NCBI GenBank assembly: GCA_028689065.1
Contig: JAQTWX010000002.1
Location: forward strand, 26,646 to 90,645
Direction of reading: 5' to 3'
DNA from: Candidatus Altimarinota bacterium
GTDB taxonomy: Bacteria > Patescibacteriota > Gracilibacteria > BD1-5 > UBA2023
DNA length: 64,000 bases
Below the pieces are notes generated by a model. It was given only the letters and a program-made list of their open reading frames with translations. It did no database searches and was not told the origin of the DNA. This document shows positions 31,769 to 42,692 of this stretch, one piece after another; position 1 is the first letter of the stretch, and each line of letters begins with the position of its first letter. The translations under genes were made by a program, and so were the position numbers.

Positions 31769-33730
31769 TTATCCGATTGTCTTTTCTGGAATTCATTCTA
31801 TTCCTTCAAAGAAGACATCAAATTCTTCCTGAGTAAGCTCCTCTACTTCAAGGAGATGTCGAGTAATCTTCTCATGAAGATCTTTGTGAGCAAGAATAAT
31901 TGATCGAGCTCGTTCATATCCATTCTTTAATATCTCGCGTACTTTCTCATCAATTTTTTCCTGTGTTTTTTCACTAAATATCTTCCCTCCTCCTTCTGCA
32001 CCGAGATGATTTCCTTCAAGAGCTGCAGATGCAAAGTTTTCAGGGCCAAGTTCATCATCGAATCCATATCGCATTACCATAGCTCTCGCTGTTTCTGTCG
32101 CGTTTTCTATATCACTTGACGCTCCAGTAGTAATATAATCCTTTCCAAAAAATATTTCTTCAGCCACTCGTCCTCCATACCCCATGGCAATCTGATCAAG
32201 AAACTTCGCTTTACTCACATACGTTGTATCTTTTTCTGGAAGAAACCAAGTTACTCCACCTGTTGATCCACGTGGAATCATAGAGATTTTATAAACTGGA
32301 TCAGTGTTTGGAAGCATCTTTCCGACAAGAGCATGTCCAACTTCATGATAGGCAGTAGTTTCTCGTTCTTTTTGTGTAAGAATATGGGATTTCTTTGTAC
32401 TTCCGATAGCAATCTTTTCAAAAGCTTTTTGAAGAATAGCATGCGTAATGGTTTTAGAACTTTCTCTTCCTGCGAGAATCGCTGCTTCATTAAGAAGATT
32501 TCCGATATCCGCTCCAGAAAATCCAACCGTTGCAGAAGCGATTTTGCGGAGATCTACACTCTTATCGAGCGGTTTATTCTTCGCATGCACTTCAAATATC
32601 TTTACACGATCTTCCATATGAGGAAGTCGAATAGTAACCTTTCGATCGAATCGTCCTGGGCGAAGAAGTGCTTTATCAAGAACATCAGCACGATTAGTTG
32701 CTGCAAGAATTATTACATTTGTTTCATTATCAAATCCATCCATCTCAGTAAGAATCTGATTGAGTGTCTGCTCTCGTTCATCATGTCCTCCACCGATTCC
32801 AGGAGAACGCTTTTTTCCAATTGCATCAATCTCATCAATGAAGATAATGGATGGTGCATGTTCCTTTGCTTCTTTGAAAAGATCCCGAACACGAGCTGCT
32901 CCAACTCCGACGAACATCTCCACAAACTCCGAACCAGAGATAGAGAAAAATGGAACATTTGACTCCCCTGCTACTGCTCGAGCAAGAAGGGTTTTACCGG
33001 TTCCTGGAGGTCCAACCATGAGAATTCCACGAGGAATCTTTGCACCGAGATCTTTATATTTTTTCGGATTTTTGAGAAAATCCACAACCTCTTCCAAATC
33101 CTCTTTTTCTTCTTCTGCTCCAGCAACATCTTTAAAAGTGATTTTTTCATCTTTTTCTGGATCATACATTCGTGCTCGTGATTTTATGAATGCCATTGGT
33201 CCGCTTTGTCCACCAGACATCCGTCCAAAGAGAAATATAAGCAACACGACAAAAATAATTGTTCCTATAATGCTTGGGATTGCATCCGCGAGAAGTTTTC
33301 CCCAATATTCATCTTTGATTGTTACTTTTGTATCATTTGTTTTGTCATTGAAACCAAGATCAGTAATACCATCTCTAGGAGGAAGTATGATTTTATCTAT
33401 TTCTGTTATTATAACTGGTTTATTATTGAAACCCGTCTCTGTTTTTTGTTCTTTCTTTTTTGCGAGGAGAGAATCTCATTGTATAACCAATTCAGAATAC
33501 ATTCCAGAAGCGTATTGTGCCTGAATATCATTCAATCCAATATCCGTATTTATTACCTCCCTAGTCGGAGAAGCAAGAAAAGTATATATCCCCGACAATA
33601 AAATAGCAAGTATAAAAAGAACAATGAAAGGATTGGTTCCTTTGTTATTTTTTGGATCCTTTTTGTTTGTATTTTCAAGTTTTTTAAGAGTCTTTAGAAG
33701 ATTAATTTGTTGCTTTTTCTGTTTTTTCAT
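31769..33730 (-). CDS. ftsH: ATP-dependent zinc metalloprotease FtsH
   Basis: This 653-residue membrane protease starts at ATG 33730. It has two membrane helices (about 40-60 and 150-170) flanking a periplasmic domain, then the AAA core with Walker A GPPGTGKT, Walker B IIFIDEID, second region of homology, and the zinc site HEVGH in [17 protein letters not shown] at 33476 joins the N-terminal part, and another at 31793 extends the C-terminus by seven residues. It degrades membrane and some soluble proteins. Confidence 0.96.
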
Positions 33731-33946
33731 GCTCGATAGATAGTAAATATACATCCCTCATATACAATCTTTTTGGGAGGAGAGATAATACAAAAAAAAG
33801 ATATAAAAGCAAGTTTGTATTTAAGTTTTTATAGAGAAAATGAAAGATCTTCCGCGGAAAGAATTTCTTTCATTTAAAAATAGAGAAAATGAAAACAAAC
33901 CATTTATGAAACGGCTTGTTTTTAAGATTTACTTTAGATACATTTC

Positions 33947-34462
33947 TTATTTTTTCATCGTAGAGACTGTAGATTTCATAACACGGTTCATATAATCCAT
34001 AATAATTTTTACAGTATCCGAAGGTGCATGTTCTCCTCTGAGAAAGTTTGGAAGTTCTTCTTGATAGAGAAATGGTGCAGAAAAGAAACTTATATTTTTA
34101 ATATCTTCTGTACGATATATATCATGTTTATTTTGAAATTTCCAATCCCTTGCCTTATCTCCCAATTCTCTCAAAAGACATTCATGTAACTGAGCTCTTT
34201 GTAAGCAACCTTGATTTTTTACATCTTTCTTCTCGAGAAAACTACGCAGTTCCACAGCTTGCTCCACACTACGAAGAGATAAAGGAAGTTGTTCTTTTTC
34301 TCATCCATGTTCCAGATAAAATCGTCGTCATTTTTTCATTATCTTAAATACCTGTCATTGATTTAATCTATCAAGAACGGAGAGATTTTCTTGAAGATAA
34401 GCACTCTCACCATCAATATCTTCACCAACAAATGCTGGACTGTAATCTATTTTTTCGGCCAT
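33947..34462 (-). CDS. Hypothetical protein
   Basis: This 171-residue soluble protein starts at ATG 34462 and crosses three UGA codons. It contains a basic RRFYLEHGG stretch followed by a Leu-rich segment and charged helices; no motif is recognised. It is separate from ftsH by about 215 bases. Confidence 0.55.
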
Positions 34463-34565
34463 ATAAACATAAATTATTAATAAGTATTTCCTTCAAGATA
34501 TCACAAAAATGATATTTTTACAAATATATGGACAAGTCTATTTACATGATTTTTGCGCTAAAATA

Positions 34566-34614
34566 TAGAAAATCCCTCTATCGCCATTTCATAGCTTAAT
34601 AGAAGGGATTTTAA
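34566..34614. terminator. Terminator-like hairpin, copy of the tRNA-Lys terminator
   Basis: The arms AAAATCCCTTCTAT and its near complement enclose a loop. The first 21 bases (AAAATCCCTCTATCGCCATTT) are identical to the terminator next to tRNA-Lys at 39396, suggesting duplication. Confidence 0.65.
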
Positions 34615-34660
34615 TATATGAGGATACGTGGGATTTAATTTAAAAAACACAAGTTTATGT

Positions 34661-35857
34661 TTACTTTTTCTGAAGAATAATATTCAGATAGTATCCATTA
34701 TACGGTGCTACTTTTCCATGACTCATATCAAATTCAAGTGCTTGTTTCACACGAGCACTCTCATTAAAGAACACAGGAGGTTGCATAGTACAAAGAAGGG
34801 GGAAACTAGAAACTTCTCATAGAACTAAATCTGTTCCTTGTAATTGTTCCTCAATCTCTGAAATGGAAAGTGGTTTTGCATAGATTTTATATACCTCACA
34901 AGTTTGTTTCTCATTATCTATAATAGGAACCTCTAGTATATGAGCGATAGGATTCAGAACTACTTCTATAGAAGTTTGTCATGGTTGCCACCATTTATGA
35001 GCAAGTGCGTCTTTATTGTAAAATGAGAGCCATGCTTTTCCATCTTTCCGAAGTATTCGATTTACCTCTTGAAGTAATTCATCTGTGATCTCGCTTGCAG
35101 ATCAGAAATTAGCTATTATACAATCAATACTTTCATCCTCTTCAGGAATTCAGAGAGAAAGATTATGTACTTTGTAGTTTTCAGATGCATGTATTTTGTT
35201 TTCTGTAGCAACTTGTATCATATCAGGAGAAATATCATACCCTATTACCTGTTCAAATCACTGTTCTGCAAGAACTCGTGACATACTTCCATTGGCACAC
35301 CCGAGATCTATAGCAACCCCTCTTGAATCAATAGATTGGAGCATGTTCTTAATCTCGTTTATTTCTATATCTCTCGTAAACTTTGTTGCACTAAAATCAT
35401 TCCCATAGCAATCATAATTTCGAGCAATTTTTTGTGTAAGACGGAGGAGATTATTAGTAAGAGTAGCTTTATCTAACTTTTCTTCGACGAAGACAGAATC
35501 TCTTCCGAGTAATTTTCGTTGTTTTTCCTTTCCTGCTGCCGTTATAAGCCACATAAGCATCTCAGCATATTCAGGATCTTCTCGTGATTCAATTGCCTTG
35601 TTTCGAGCCCAGAGAATGATTTCAAACTCTCTTTGAAGCTGTAAAATAGGATCCCCCTGTCTTTTGGAAGAAGCTATTATAGACATAAGTAACTGTCTTT
35701 TGAGAAATGTAAGAAGAAGACTATCGTTATCTTCGTCAAGAATCATCCTTGTTAGTTTTCTTGCTTCTGTTAGCTCTGTTGGATTTTGAGAAGCAAGAAG
35801 TTGTTCTATCTCAGTAAGTCTTGAATCTTCTAACCCTCAAGTCATTTTATTTTCCAT
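34661..35857 (-). CDS. SAM-dependent methyltransferase with N-terminal helical region
   Basis: This 398-residue protein crosses several UGA codons. Residues 1-165 are helical and unrecognised. Motif I of a class I methyltransferase (VAIDLGCANGSMS) is near residue 185, then the acidic loop VIGYDISPDM and the strand IIANFGSAS; the conserved Gly after VLAEQ is a UGA. Start at ATG 35857; ATG 35845 is an alternative. It lies with the 100-residue gene upstream in the stretch between two copies of the tRNA-Lys terminator. The substrate is unknown. Confidence 0.72.
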
Positions 35858-35873
35858 AAAAAATAGATGATTA

Positions 35874-36176
35874 TTATAAAGATTTTAAACTTTGCCGTAC
35901 CCTGGATTTTATCCAGTCTCCCACATTCTCGGAATTCATTAACCATTCTTGCATAAAATGATCGGAATATCGTATCTCCGTAAGTTTATCATCCTTTACT
36001 TGTTGAACAAGAAATCGAAAAGAACGTTCATCAGTAAGAGAAGTATGATAATACAAACCTGATGTAGTTCTGAGTTGTAGTACACCCCAATTACTTTTTT
36101 CTACACCAGGTTCTCTTATTAGTCCACTTTTAATAGAAAGTTTATCCGTACACCAGTCTGGCTTATGTATACTCAT
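35874..36176 (-). CDS. Hypothetical protein
   Basis: A 100-residue soluble protein, ATG 36176 to TAA 35874, with no UGA and no recognised motif. It ends 16 bases before the methyltransferase start, so the two are probably co-transcribed within the same accessory segment. Confidence 0.55.
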   Translation of the reverse strand: MSIHKPDWCTDKLSIKSGLIREPGVEKSNWGVLQLRTTSGLYYHTSLTDERSFRFLVQQVKDDKLTEIRYSDHFMQEWLMNSENVGDWIKSRVRQSLKSL

Positions 36177-36730
36177 ATAGAAAATATGACGATTAATGAA
36201 TTAGTTTATAAAGATTTATAATAAAAAGTCAAAAATAATAAAGAAAACAACTCAAGATCACACTAAAAAAATCCCTAGTAGTAAGATACTTTATTTCTTA
36301 ACAAAGGAATTTTTCGTTTATAAATGTAATATGGTGGACCGGGCGGGGCTCTTTTTTTCGAGTGTCATACTGACTATTTGATAGCCAGTACTCGCTCTCA
36401 AAAACGCTTTGACACGGAAATCCCCATCCAAGGGGATTTCTCCCGGATTCACTTTTTCAAAGTTCATCCGTGTACCTGCAGTTTCTCGCCCCATCGAGCT
36501 ACTTTTTCGTCAAAAAATCCCATCTGCTTCTCGCAGACGGGATGTTTTTATCGAAATGGTGGATTACCATCTTCAATCAAATTTTTTGCAGACTCTGGAA
36601 TTACTGTTTCCATAGTCAGAAAAATTATGAAGTAATACTGTATGGATATAGTATATTCGGAAAGTTTAATTTGTAAACTTTACTTTAAAAAGGTATCAAT
36701 TTAAAGTAAATTATCCACTTTAAAATCATA
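36177..36730. other. Intergenic stretch with tRNA fragment and hairpins
   Basis: No convincing gene is found here. It holds a copy of the tRNA-Lys 3' end (36332-36351), a hairpin near 36419-36440 (AAATCCCC/GGGGATTT) and a strong hairpin at 36512-36550 (CATCCCGTCTGCGAG arm). Short plus-strand open frames at 36378-36676 cover these inverted repeats and do not look coding. Confidence 0.5.
36332..36351 (-). repeat. Duplicated 3' end of tRNA-Lys, candidate att remnant
   Basis: About 20 bases (minus strand GAGCCCCGCCCGGTCCACCA) match the last 20 bases of the tRNA-Lys gene at 39457. The flanking 40-45 bases on the low-coordinate side also resemble those beside tRNA-Lys (a degraded terminator followed by TTTATAAATGTAATA versus TTTACAAATTTAACA). 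This is the pattern left by an element integrated at a tRNA 3' end. Confidence 0.65.
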
Positions 36731-37621
36731 TTATTTCCCACTCACATCTCTTCTTTCTTTTGGAAGCATCTGGAAACATTGTTTGGCAAGCTCCGGGGTA
36801 ATGTATCCTTTTTTGAGATAGTCTTTCAGATCACTTTCATATATGGAAAGTTGACGGGTTGATTTTCCATCATTCATACTATATGGATCTTCATAATTCG
36901 CGAGTCGTCCAAAGATGGGACTTTTTGGATCACATTGGAGAGGTAAAACATTTTGAAGTTCTTTTAATGCCAGTTGAAACAGTTTTTCGTCTCGAATAAT
37001 CCCTTTCGCACGAAAGGCTTCAATATCCTGAAATCGGATTCAACCACGCTTAATAGTAAACATTAGTGCCTTCTCACTGTACTCAGTAGGGGTTCTGAGT
37101 AATGAAAGAGTATCAATAATATCTGCGTGAAATTGAACATCGTTCCACATTTCAAATCCTTCTTCGGATTCCTGATCAATGAGCTGGTTAGCTCAATAAA
37201 TATCGAAACGGGTTCATTCTTTTTTCTCCGAAAGACCAAGATCAGCAAAAGCCTTTCCATCTTCTATTCCTCTTCGCTTTTTAACGAAAGCCACATTGAA
37301 AAGTATTTCCCCTTTCTCATTGAGGTAATAGTTTACATTTCCAGTTGCATTGTTTTTCATACTAAACACTCCATCCTTGATGTATTTGATGGAAATCCCT
37401 TGTGGGTAATCGTTTCGTTCTATTTCAGTCTTAAAAGTACCATTAACAACAAGTTCATATACGACTTTTTCTTTTTCGTCTTTTGTTTTTGGCATCTCTA
37501 AACGCACTCAGGAAAGCCCAGAGTTGACCTGCGCAAGAACATCCCCCATTGTATGTACAGGAGTTCGTGCTGGTTGCTCCACGGATGGAGGTGGTGTAAA
37601 ATCGATATGATCGAGAGCCAT
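36731..37621 (-). CDS. Hypothetical protein
   Basis: This 296-residue soluble protein starts at ATG 37621 and crosses three UGA codons. The N-terminal 40 residues are Pro-rich and probably disordered, followed by a beta-rich charged central part and a C-terminal helical part. It lies 20 bases downstream of the lipase-like gene, and both lie between tRNA-Lys and its fragment. No family is recognised; a partner of the lipase (chaperone or immunity-like) is a possible but unsupported idea. Confidence 0.55.
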
Positions 37622-37641
37622 GGTATTTTAAGTTAAATATT

Positions 37642-39243
37642 TTAGTAGACTTCCTTATCCGTATCCCTTTCCTTTTTCTGCATATATTTTCTTTCCAACT
37701 CCTCATTCGTTGCTTCCTTTTCGATATATTCCACCAGCTTCGTTATCGAGTGACTACTGAGTTTTTCGAGTTTGATTTCATAGTTTCCGATATCTTCTCA
37801 GAGATTCGATATGATAGATGGTCATTTCATTCCTTTTACGTTCGTCATACGATCCTCTACGGTATCTTTTTCTTTATTATACTCGAAATCCCTGAATTTT
37901 TCAAATTTTTGACGTATTGCCTCGGGTTTTCCCTTTGGATCAATCGATAAATTCTTTGCTCCCGGTGAATTGAAGGTATACGATTCATTCGTTCTTTCCG
38001 GATACATAACGCTTGCTATCTGTGCGAGAGCTCATCCAAGAGAGTGTCCAGCAATATTTATTTTCTGTCATTCTGGGAGATTTTTCAGATTCCTTTCAAA
38101 GAATGTAATTAAGTCTTGTGTTTGATTCTCTGGAACGTGTTTCATGGCAAGTCTCATGTCTGCAACGATATCTCACCAATCTGAGAGTTCTGTTCAACGA
38201 ATGGCGAAGTGCATATTCCCCGCCTTATCTTTGAGACATATCGCCCCGAATCATGAAGAGGTCTTGTCTGTATTTGTTTCATTTGGAAAATAATCGACTA
38301 TCTCGAATCCTTTTTCTCTGATTTCATTCAAGGTTTCCGACGCCTGTTTTTCTTTGATAGTTCGAAGATGCTCCATGGCATCAACCATATGGATATTAAC
38401 ATCCGGTGACGGCGGAATATTTCCCGTCTCCTGAGGAAAAGATAGATTCGGGACAGAATCGATGATAGTATTTCTATATTTTTCATCAAGGCTCGCATAT
38501 TTTGTTTCGGTTCATCTTGGTCCGGCAGCAATTCGAAGCAAGTCAGCTATATCCGGAGCAACTTTTCTATCATTTCTTGTACGCAGTATTCATCACTCAA
38601 ATCAATTGTCTCTATTGTTGTTTTTGTGCGTATCCAGATAGGAAATGAAAATCCTTTCGTCTTCTGTCGGATCTTTCGGAATGCGCCCCTCTACAATTGC
38701 TTGAAAATTCGGGAAGGCGAGCGGATCAAGATGAACTCTGGATATCTTCTCGATGGTTTTCGTAAGATCTTTTGGATCGGGGACACTCACGAAATCTACG
38801 TATGCCAAGTCTGAGAGCTTCGCATACGTGATAAGCTTTTCTTTTTCTCCAAGAGCGTCCGGATTCTTCGATTGTTTTTCTATCTTCATCTGAGGTTTCT
38901 CAGGGGAGGTTGCAACTTCCAACTCTTTCGGGATCTCTTTCGATTGAATACGAGGAGATTTTTCTTTATCTCATGAGAAATCTATCATCATTTCACCGGT
39001 TCGCCAGATAGTATCGAGATTCTTATTGAAACCCTCTTCGAAATGAGAACGAAGAAGTGACTCTGTTGCCGAATTTTTCTGATACAGACGATTTGCGAGC
39101 GTATTATGTTCTTTGCTCTTTTGTATCTGCTCAGGTGTCGCTTCTCTAAGTTCCGGGAGTGGTTCTTTTGCTCACTCGAAATTCCCTCACATCCGCTCGA
39201 AAGAGGGATATTCAAAAGAATTGTATTCAGGAGAACGAACCAT
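37642..39243 (-). CDS. Class 3 lipase-like protein, no signal peptide
   Basis: This 533-residue protein has at least 14 UGA codons read as Gly. Residues 1-130 are charged and low-complexity; the alpha/beta hydrolase part contains FAIRGTELSDWGDIVAD (the oxyanion strand of class 3 lipases) and the nucleophile elbow GHSLGGALAQIAS, where the last Gly is UGA. A C-terminal charged helix follows. There is no export signal in the sequence. Start at ATG 39243. It is flanked by the tRNA-Lys gene and a copy of that gene's 3' end. The substrate is unknown. Confidence 0.72.
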
Positions 39244-39394
39244 GATATATTTTTATTTTTGTAAAGTATGCCTTTATAGTAGCAGATTTTAAGGGGAAAA
39301 GCAAAGAAATAAAGATATAATCTGGCATTGCTGTGCACATAGTGTGTATATTCAGAATGAAGTTTGCAAAAAATTTGATTGAGATACATATAAA

Positions 39395-39439
39395 AAAATC
39401 CCTCTATCGCCATTTTATGGCTCAACAGAGGGATTTTTA
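39395..39439 (-). terminator. tRNA-Lys terminator
   Basis: The arms AAAAATCCCTCT and its complement enclose about 21 bases and give a U-run on the minus strand. It lies 17 bases downstream of the tRNA-Lys CCA end. Confidence 0.85.
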
Positions 39440-39456
39440 CGTTTACAAATTTAACA

Positions 39457-39532
39457 TGGTGGACCGGGCGGGGCTCGAACCCGCGACCTAAGGATTAAGA
39501 GTCCTGTGCTCTACCAACTGAGCTACCGATCC
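39457..39532 (-). tRNA. tRNA-Lys (anticodon CUU)
   Basis: A 76-base cloverleaf on the minus strand: acceptor GGATCGG/CCGGTCC (one G-U pair), D-arm GCTCAGTTGGTAGAGC, anticodon loop CTCTTAA giving CUU, T-arm GCGGGTTCGAGCCCCGC, and encoded CCA. It reads AAG codons. Its 3' end is repeated at 36332. Confidence 0.97.
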
Positions 39533-39652
39533 AAATCGCTAAAAAAGCAGGGATGAGTATATATATTTTTTTAGAAAATCAAATCCGAGTTGCAAAAAAG
39601 TCATTTTTCACGAAAATGATACATATATTTTCTTATTATTCTCCTTTATTCT

Positions 39653-40510
39653 ATGCGTCTCAAAATAATAACAGGACTGCTTTTTCTCCTTATGATTAGC
39701 GGTATTTACACCGCCTCTTCCCTTCCATTTTTTACGGATTCATCTTTTTATAAAGATTATATTATCGGGTATTTGCCATTACTCCAAAAAGGACTCTCTA
39801 TCATTATGGTTTTGACTGGAGCATATATATCAAATATTTCGTTAAATCTCATCCTCACAAGAAATTTCGCCTCAGTTATTCAGTCAAATACGCTCGCCAA
39901 AAAAATATTTCCCCTTATTCATTGGGCAATTTCTATTGCTATTTGGATTGTTTCAGGATTGTTTATACTTGGAGTTTTTGGGATTAATATAAATGCTCTT
40001 ATAACTGGAGCTGGAGTCGGAGGACTTTTATTTGCTCTTGCGAGCAAAGATTTCATCTCTAATCTCTTTGGGAGTCTCTCTCTTATATTCTCGAAAAATT
40101 TTAAAATCGGGGATATTATCCGTGTAAAAGGGTTTGAAGGAATTGTGGAGGAAATATCTCTTTCACACACTCGTCTCATCGACAAAAAAGGAACGGTAAT
40201 TTTCATGCCCAATAAACTTATTATCTCTGAAACGGTCGAAAATCTCAGTATGACTCCTCTCAAACGAACGAATTTCACTTGTGAAATTCCCGCTTCTAGC
40301 ACAAAAGAATTGAAAAATATACTGGATACTATAGAAAAAGAAGTTCAAGTTCTTGGAGGAGAAAATACGAAAATTATTTCTCATATTGAAGGACTTACAG
40401 CAAATGGATATACTATTACTCTTAAATTAGAAACAACTATAAATGATATTGATACTCTCAAAAAAGATATATGGATACTTCTTGGAGGAAAGGTGCGAGG
40501 AGAGAAATAA
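39653..40510 (+). CDS. mscS: MscS-family mechanosensitive channel
   Basis: This 285-residue membrane protein has three or four helices (about 5-25, 40-68, 85-110, 115-135). The pore-lining helix is the Gly/Ala-rich stretch ALITGAGVGGLLFALASKD, followed by the beta domain (FKIGDIIRVKGFEGIVEEISL) and a C-terminal alpha/beta part. It opens under membrane tension and protects against osmotic downshock. It has no UGA codons. It is monocistronic and opposite to tRNA-Lys. Confidence 0.93.
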   Translation: MRLKIITGLLFLLMISGIYTASSLPFFTDSSFYKDYIIGYLPLLQKGLSIIMVLTGAYISNISLNLILTRNFASVIQSNTLAKKIFPLIHWAISIAIWIVSGLFILGVFGININALITGAGVGGLLFALASKDFISNLFGSLSLIFSKNFKIGDIIRVKGFEGIVEEISLSHTRLIDKKGTVIFMPNKLIISETVENLSMTPLKRTNFTCEIPASSTKELKNILDTIEKEVQVLGGENTKIISHIEGLTANGYTITLKLETTINDIDTLKKDIWILLGGKVRGEK

Positions 40511-40611
40511 AAATAAAATACTAACAATAACGCAGTTCATCTTTTATTAACGGGATTGTATTAACAAAAAAATGGTAAAGTTCTTAAAATAGAGAGGCTC
40601 TTGATATTTTT

Positions 40612-40639
40612 TTGACTTTTCCCTCTTTTTCCATACGAT
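40612..40639 (+). promoter_or_regulatory. Promoter upstream of the tRNA-Leu unit
   Basis: TTGACT (40612-40617) and TACGAT (40634-40639) are 16 bases apart. The expected start near 40646 lies just before the tRNA-like structured element, so that element is transcribed as a leader to tRNA-Leu. Confidence 0.5.
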
Positions 40640-40653
40640 ACCGTCACTTCCCT

Positions 40654-40774
40654 GCCCGGGTGGTGAAATATTGGTAGATGTGCGAACTTTGCGAAGCAAT
40701 AGGAGCCATACCCCCCCGAATACGAGCATCCGTGAAACGGTGCGACATATGAGAGGGGTACACGAGACTCGGGT
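40654..40774 (+). ncRNA. Structured tRNA-Leu-like element, probable degraded tRNA or unknown RNA
   Basis: The first 16 bases (GCCCGGGTGGTGAAAT) are identical to the start of the tRNA-Leu gene 143 bases downstream, but no anticodon arm or T-arm can be drawn. The rest folds differently: CCCGGGT pairs with ACTCGGG (40767-40773), TACCCC with GGGGTA, and GCATCCGT with ACGGTGC. A broken tRNA copy or a structured leader RNA are both possible. Confidence 0.45.
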
Positions 40775-40796
40775 AAATTGAATCATAAAATCTTAA

Positions 40797-40882
40797 GCCC
40801 GGGTGGTGAAATGGTAGACACGAGAGACTCAAAATCTCTTGGCAGCAATGTCGTGAGGGTTCAATTCCCTCTCCGGGCACCA
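40797..40882 (+). tRNA. tRNA-Leu (anticodon CAA)
   Basis: An 86-base class II tRNA: acceptor GCCCGGG/CTCCGGGC region, D-stem GTG/CAC, anticodon stem AGAGA/TCTCT with loop CTCAAAA giving CAA, a long variable arm, T-arm AGGGTTCAATTCCCT and encoded CCA. It reads UUG codons. Confidence 0.95.
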
Positions 40883-40895
40883 AAAAAAATCAAAC

Positions 40896-40923
40896 AACTC
40901 ACGTGAAAAACGTGAGTTTTTAT
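40896..40923 (+). terminator. tRNA-Leu terminator
   Basis: A 9-bp stem AACTCACGT/ACGTGAGTT with a short A-rich loop is followed by a T-run, 13 bases after the tRNA CCA. Confidence 0.88.
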
Positions 40924-41052
40924 TTGTCTTTTGTATATTAAGGCAAGGAAAATGAAGAAGTCTGAAAATTATTAATAAATTTCTCAAAAATTAATCAAAT
41001 TTTAATAATTATCGATAAGATTACACATCTATTATTCAAAATAGAAAAATCT

Positions 41053-42351
41053 ATGTGTGAACTCCAAGATAATGAGACATGAATCTCAAAACATCCTCAG
41101 CCAATTACTTGAGTTCTTTCTGGATGCAAAAATATTATCACTCAATCATGAAATAAGGTAATGCAATTAATAGAAGTTCTAAATACTTCTGATTATTATC
41201 TTTCTCATCGTCCAAATCGTCCAAAGTTTGAGATTGCTCAATATGTATCTTCTCATAATTTCTCCGTTCCTCATAGGTTTTCAGATATAGAAGATGCTTT
41301 AAAAAGTCCTATAAAAGATTACCCTATATTTATATTACGAAGTGAACATCCACAAGATTACGATGGTCGATCTGGAGATCTTCCAAGTTGGGAAATCCAC
41401 AGGAAAAACGATAACACCTTTGAAATATTTTTCGAAGGACTCAGAAAATATATTCCGTGAAACGGAATCAATAATATTATTCGATCATATAATGAAGAAT
41501 TAAAAAAAGTATGTATTACAACTGGATTAAATCCAGAGCAAGTATCATATAGCATCTGGGAATATATTCCGTGAGATAATTACGCGGTCGTTGCAGATAC
41601 GTGAGTTTCTAAAAGATATCATATCTATGAAAAGAAACAATCCACGGGAAATCTCTACAAAGTTCTCGATATAAACACGGATGAACCAATCATTCCTCTT
41701 TATAAAGAGCTCATTTCCCGATATGAGAGAATCCGAAATCTAGAGCGTTTTGATTCTAGAAATTGTCCTATTATGGAGTTTCAATATTGATCTCCTCATA
41801 ACGATGAGAAAGATATATATTTTCTTCAATATCTTCGTACAAGAGATCAGGCAGTAAGTGATTGGAAGCTTGAAAGACCAATGGAATTAGGAGAAATTAA
41901 AGCTCGATTTATTCGTGGGATAGTCACTCATCCAGATGGTATTATTGTACCTTTTGATACAAAACAACTTCGCTTGTATCCAGATATGAGAGAGTTTTGC
42001 GAACCTCAACAACATAATGAAGGATACGCCTTTTCATCATTAACTGCAGGAAGTTCACGAAGAAATAATACCCTCAATGACTCCATAGAATATATTGTGC
42101 AAGGATATAAAACTGTCTGTATGATTATCGATCATGCGAGCGAATTTATGGCCAAAGGAGATATATGGAAAATACTACAAGATCATGCCGGAAGATCTTT
42201 TATTCACAAACCAGAAATATCTATTGCTATAGATGAATATGATGGTAATATCCTCTTTCATTGACTTAATAACAAAAAACAATCATATGTACGAATAATT
42301 TCAGATGGATCCACTGCTTATCTTAAGCGAGTGGATGCTATAACAGTATAA
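41053..42351 (+). CDS. Hypothetical protein, large
   Basis: This 432-residue soluble protein is broken under the standard code by eight UGA codons. The segment [18 protein letters not shown] has the RSxxP...DG...SG spacing seen near the nucleotide-binding part of PEP-synthase-like ATP-grasp proteins, but this is weak. The C-terminal half contains charged beta-rich stretches. It is followed after 5 bases by a small gene, probably in the same transcript. I do not assign a function. Confidence 0.6.
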
Positions 42352-42356
42352 ACTAT

Positions 42357-42650
42357 TTGCAAATTCTATTTCCTGAATATACTGCATCTATACGATATTA
42401 CTTCAGTATTTTCTACCAAATGGAACAGACTAATAGAAATGATGACATTCTTCATGGAGTAACTCTTGCTATGATTCTAGATTTTTTGATTACAAAGTAT
42501 GGATTTGAAGAATTAAGCAAACTCATTAGGATTAATTGTTTTAAGAGCAATCCAAGTAAAGAATCGAGCTTAAAATTCCTAAGAAAAACAGAATGGGCAC
42601 GCCTTCAAGTACAGTGACTGTATGTGAGAACCAAACTAGAAAATAAATAA
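42357..42650 (+). CDS. Small hypothetical protein
   Basis: This 97-residue protein starts at TTG 42357 (ATG 42420 is an alternative, giving 76 residues) and crosses one UGA near its end to reach TAA. It is helical with a few hydrophobic residues and Lys/Arg at the C-terminus. It follows the 432-residue gene closely and is ended by a strong terminator. No family is recognised. Confidence 0.5.
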
Positions 42651-42654
42651 TATA

Positions 42655-42692
42655 AAAAATCTCTCTATCAAAATCAATAGAGAGATTTTTTA
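42655..42692. terminator. Terminator after the 41-42.6 kb gene pair
   Basis: The arms AAAAAATCTCTCTAT and its complement enclose an 8-base loop, followed by six T. Confidence 0.9.

Noticed and set aside
36250..36560. Possible tmRNA ending at GTCCACCA
   Set aside because: No T-arm or tag peptide reading frame ending in Ala-Ala can be found; it is better explained as a tRNA-Lys fragment.
36378..36676. Three overlapping plus-strand open frames of 68-85 residues
   Set aside because: They run through inverted repeats and the copied tRNA end and lack a ribosome binding site or motifs.
40654..40774. A second functional tRNA-Leu
   Set aside because: Only the first 16 bases match tRNA-Leu; no anticodon stem or T-arm can be drawn.
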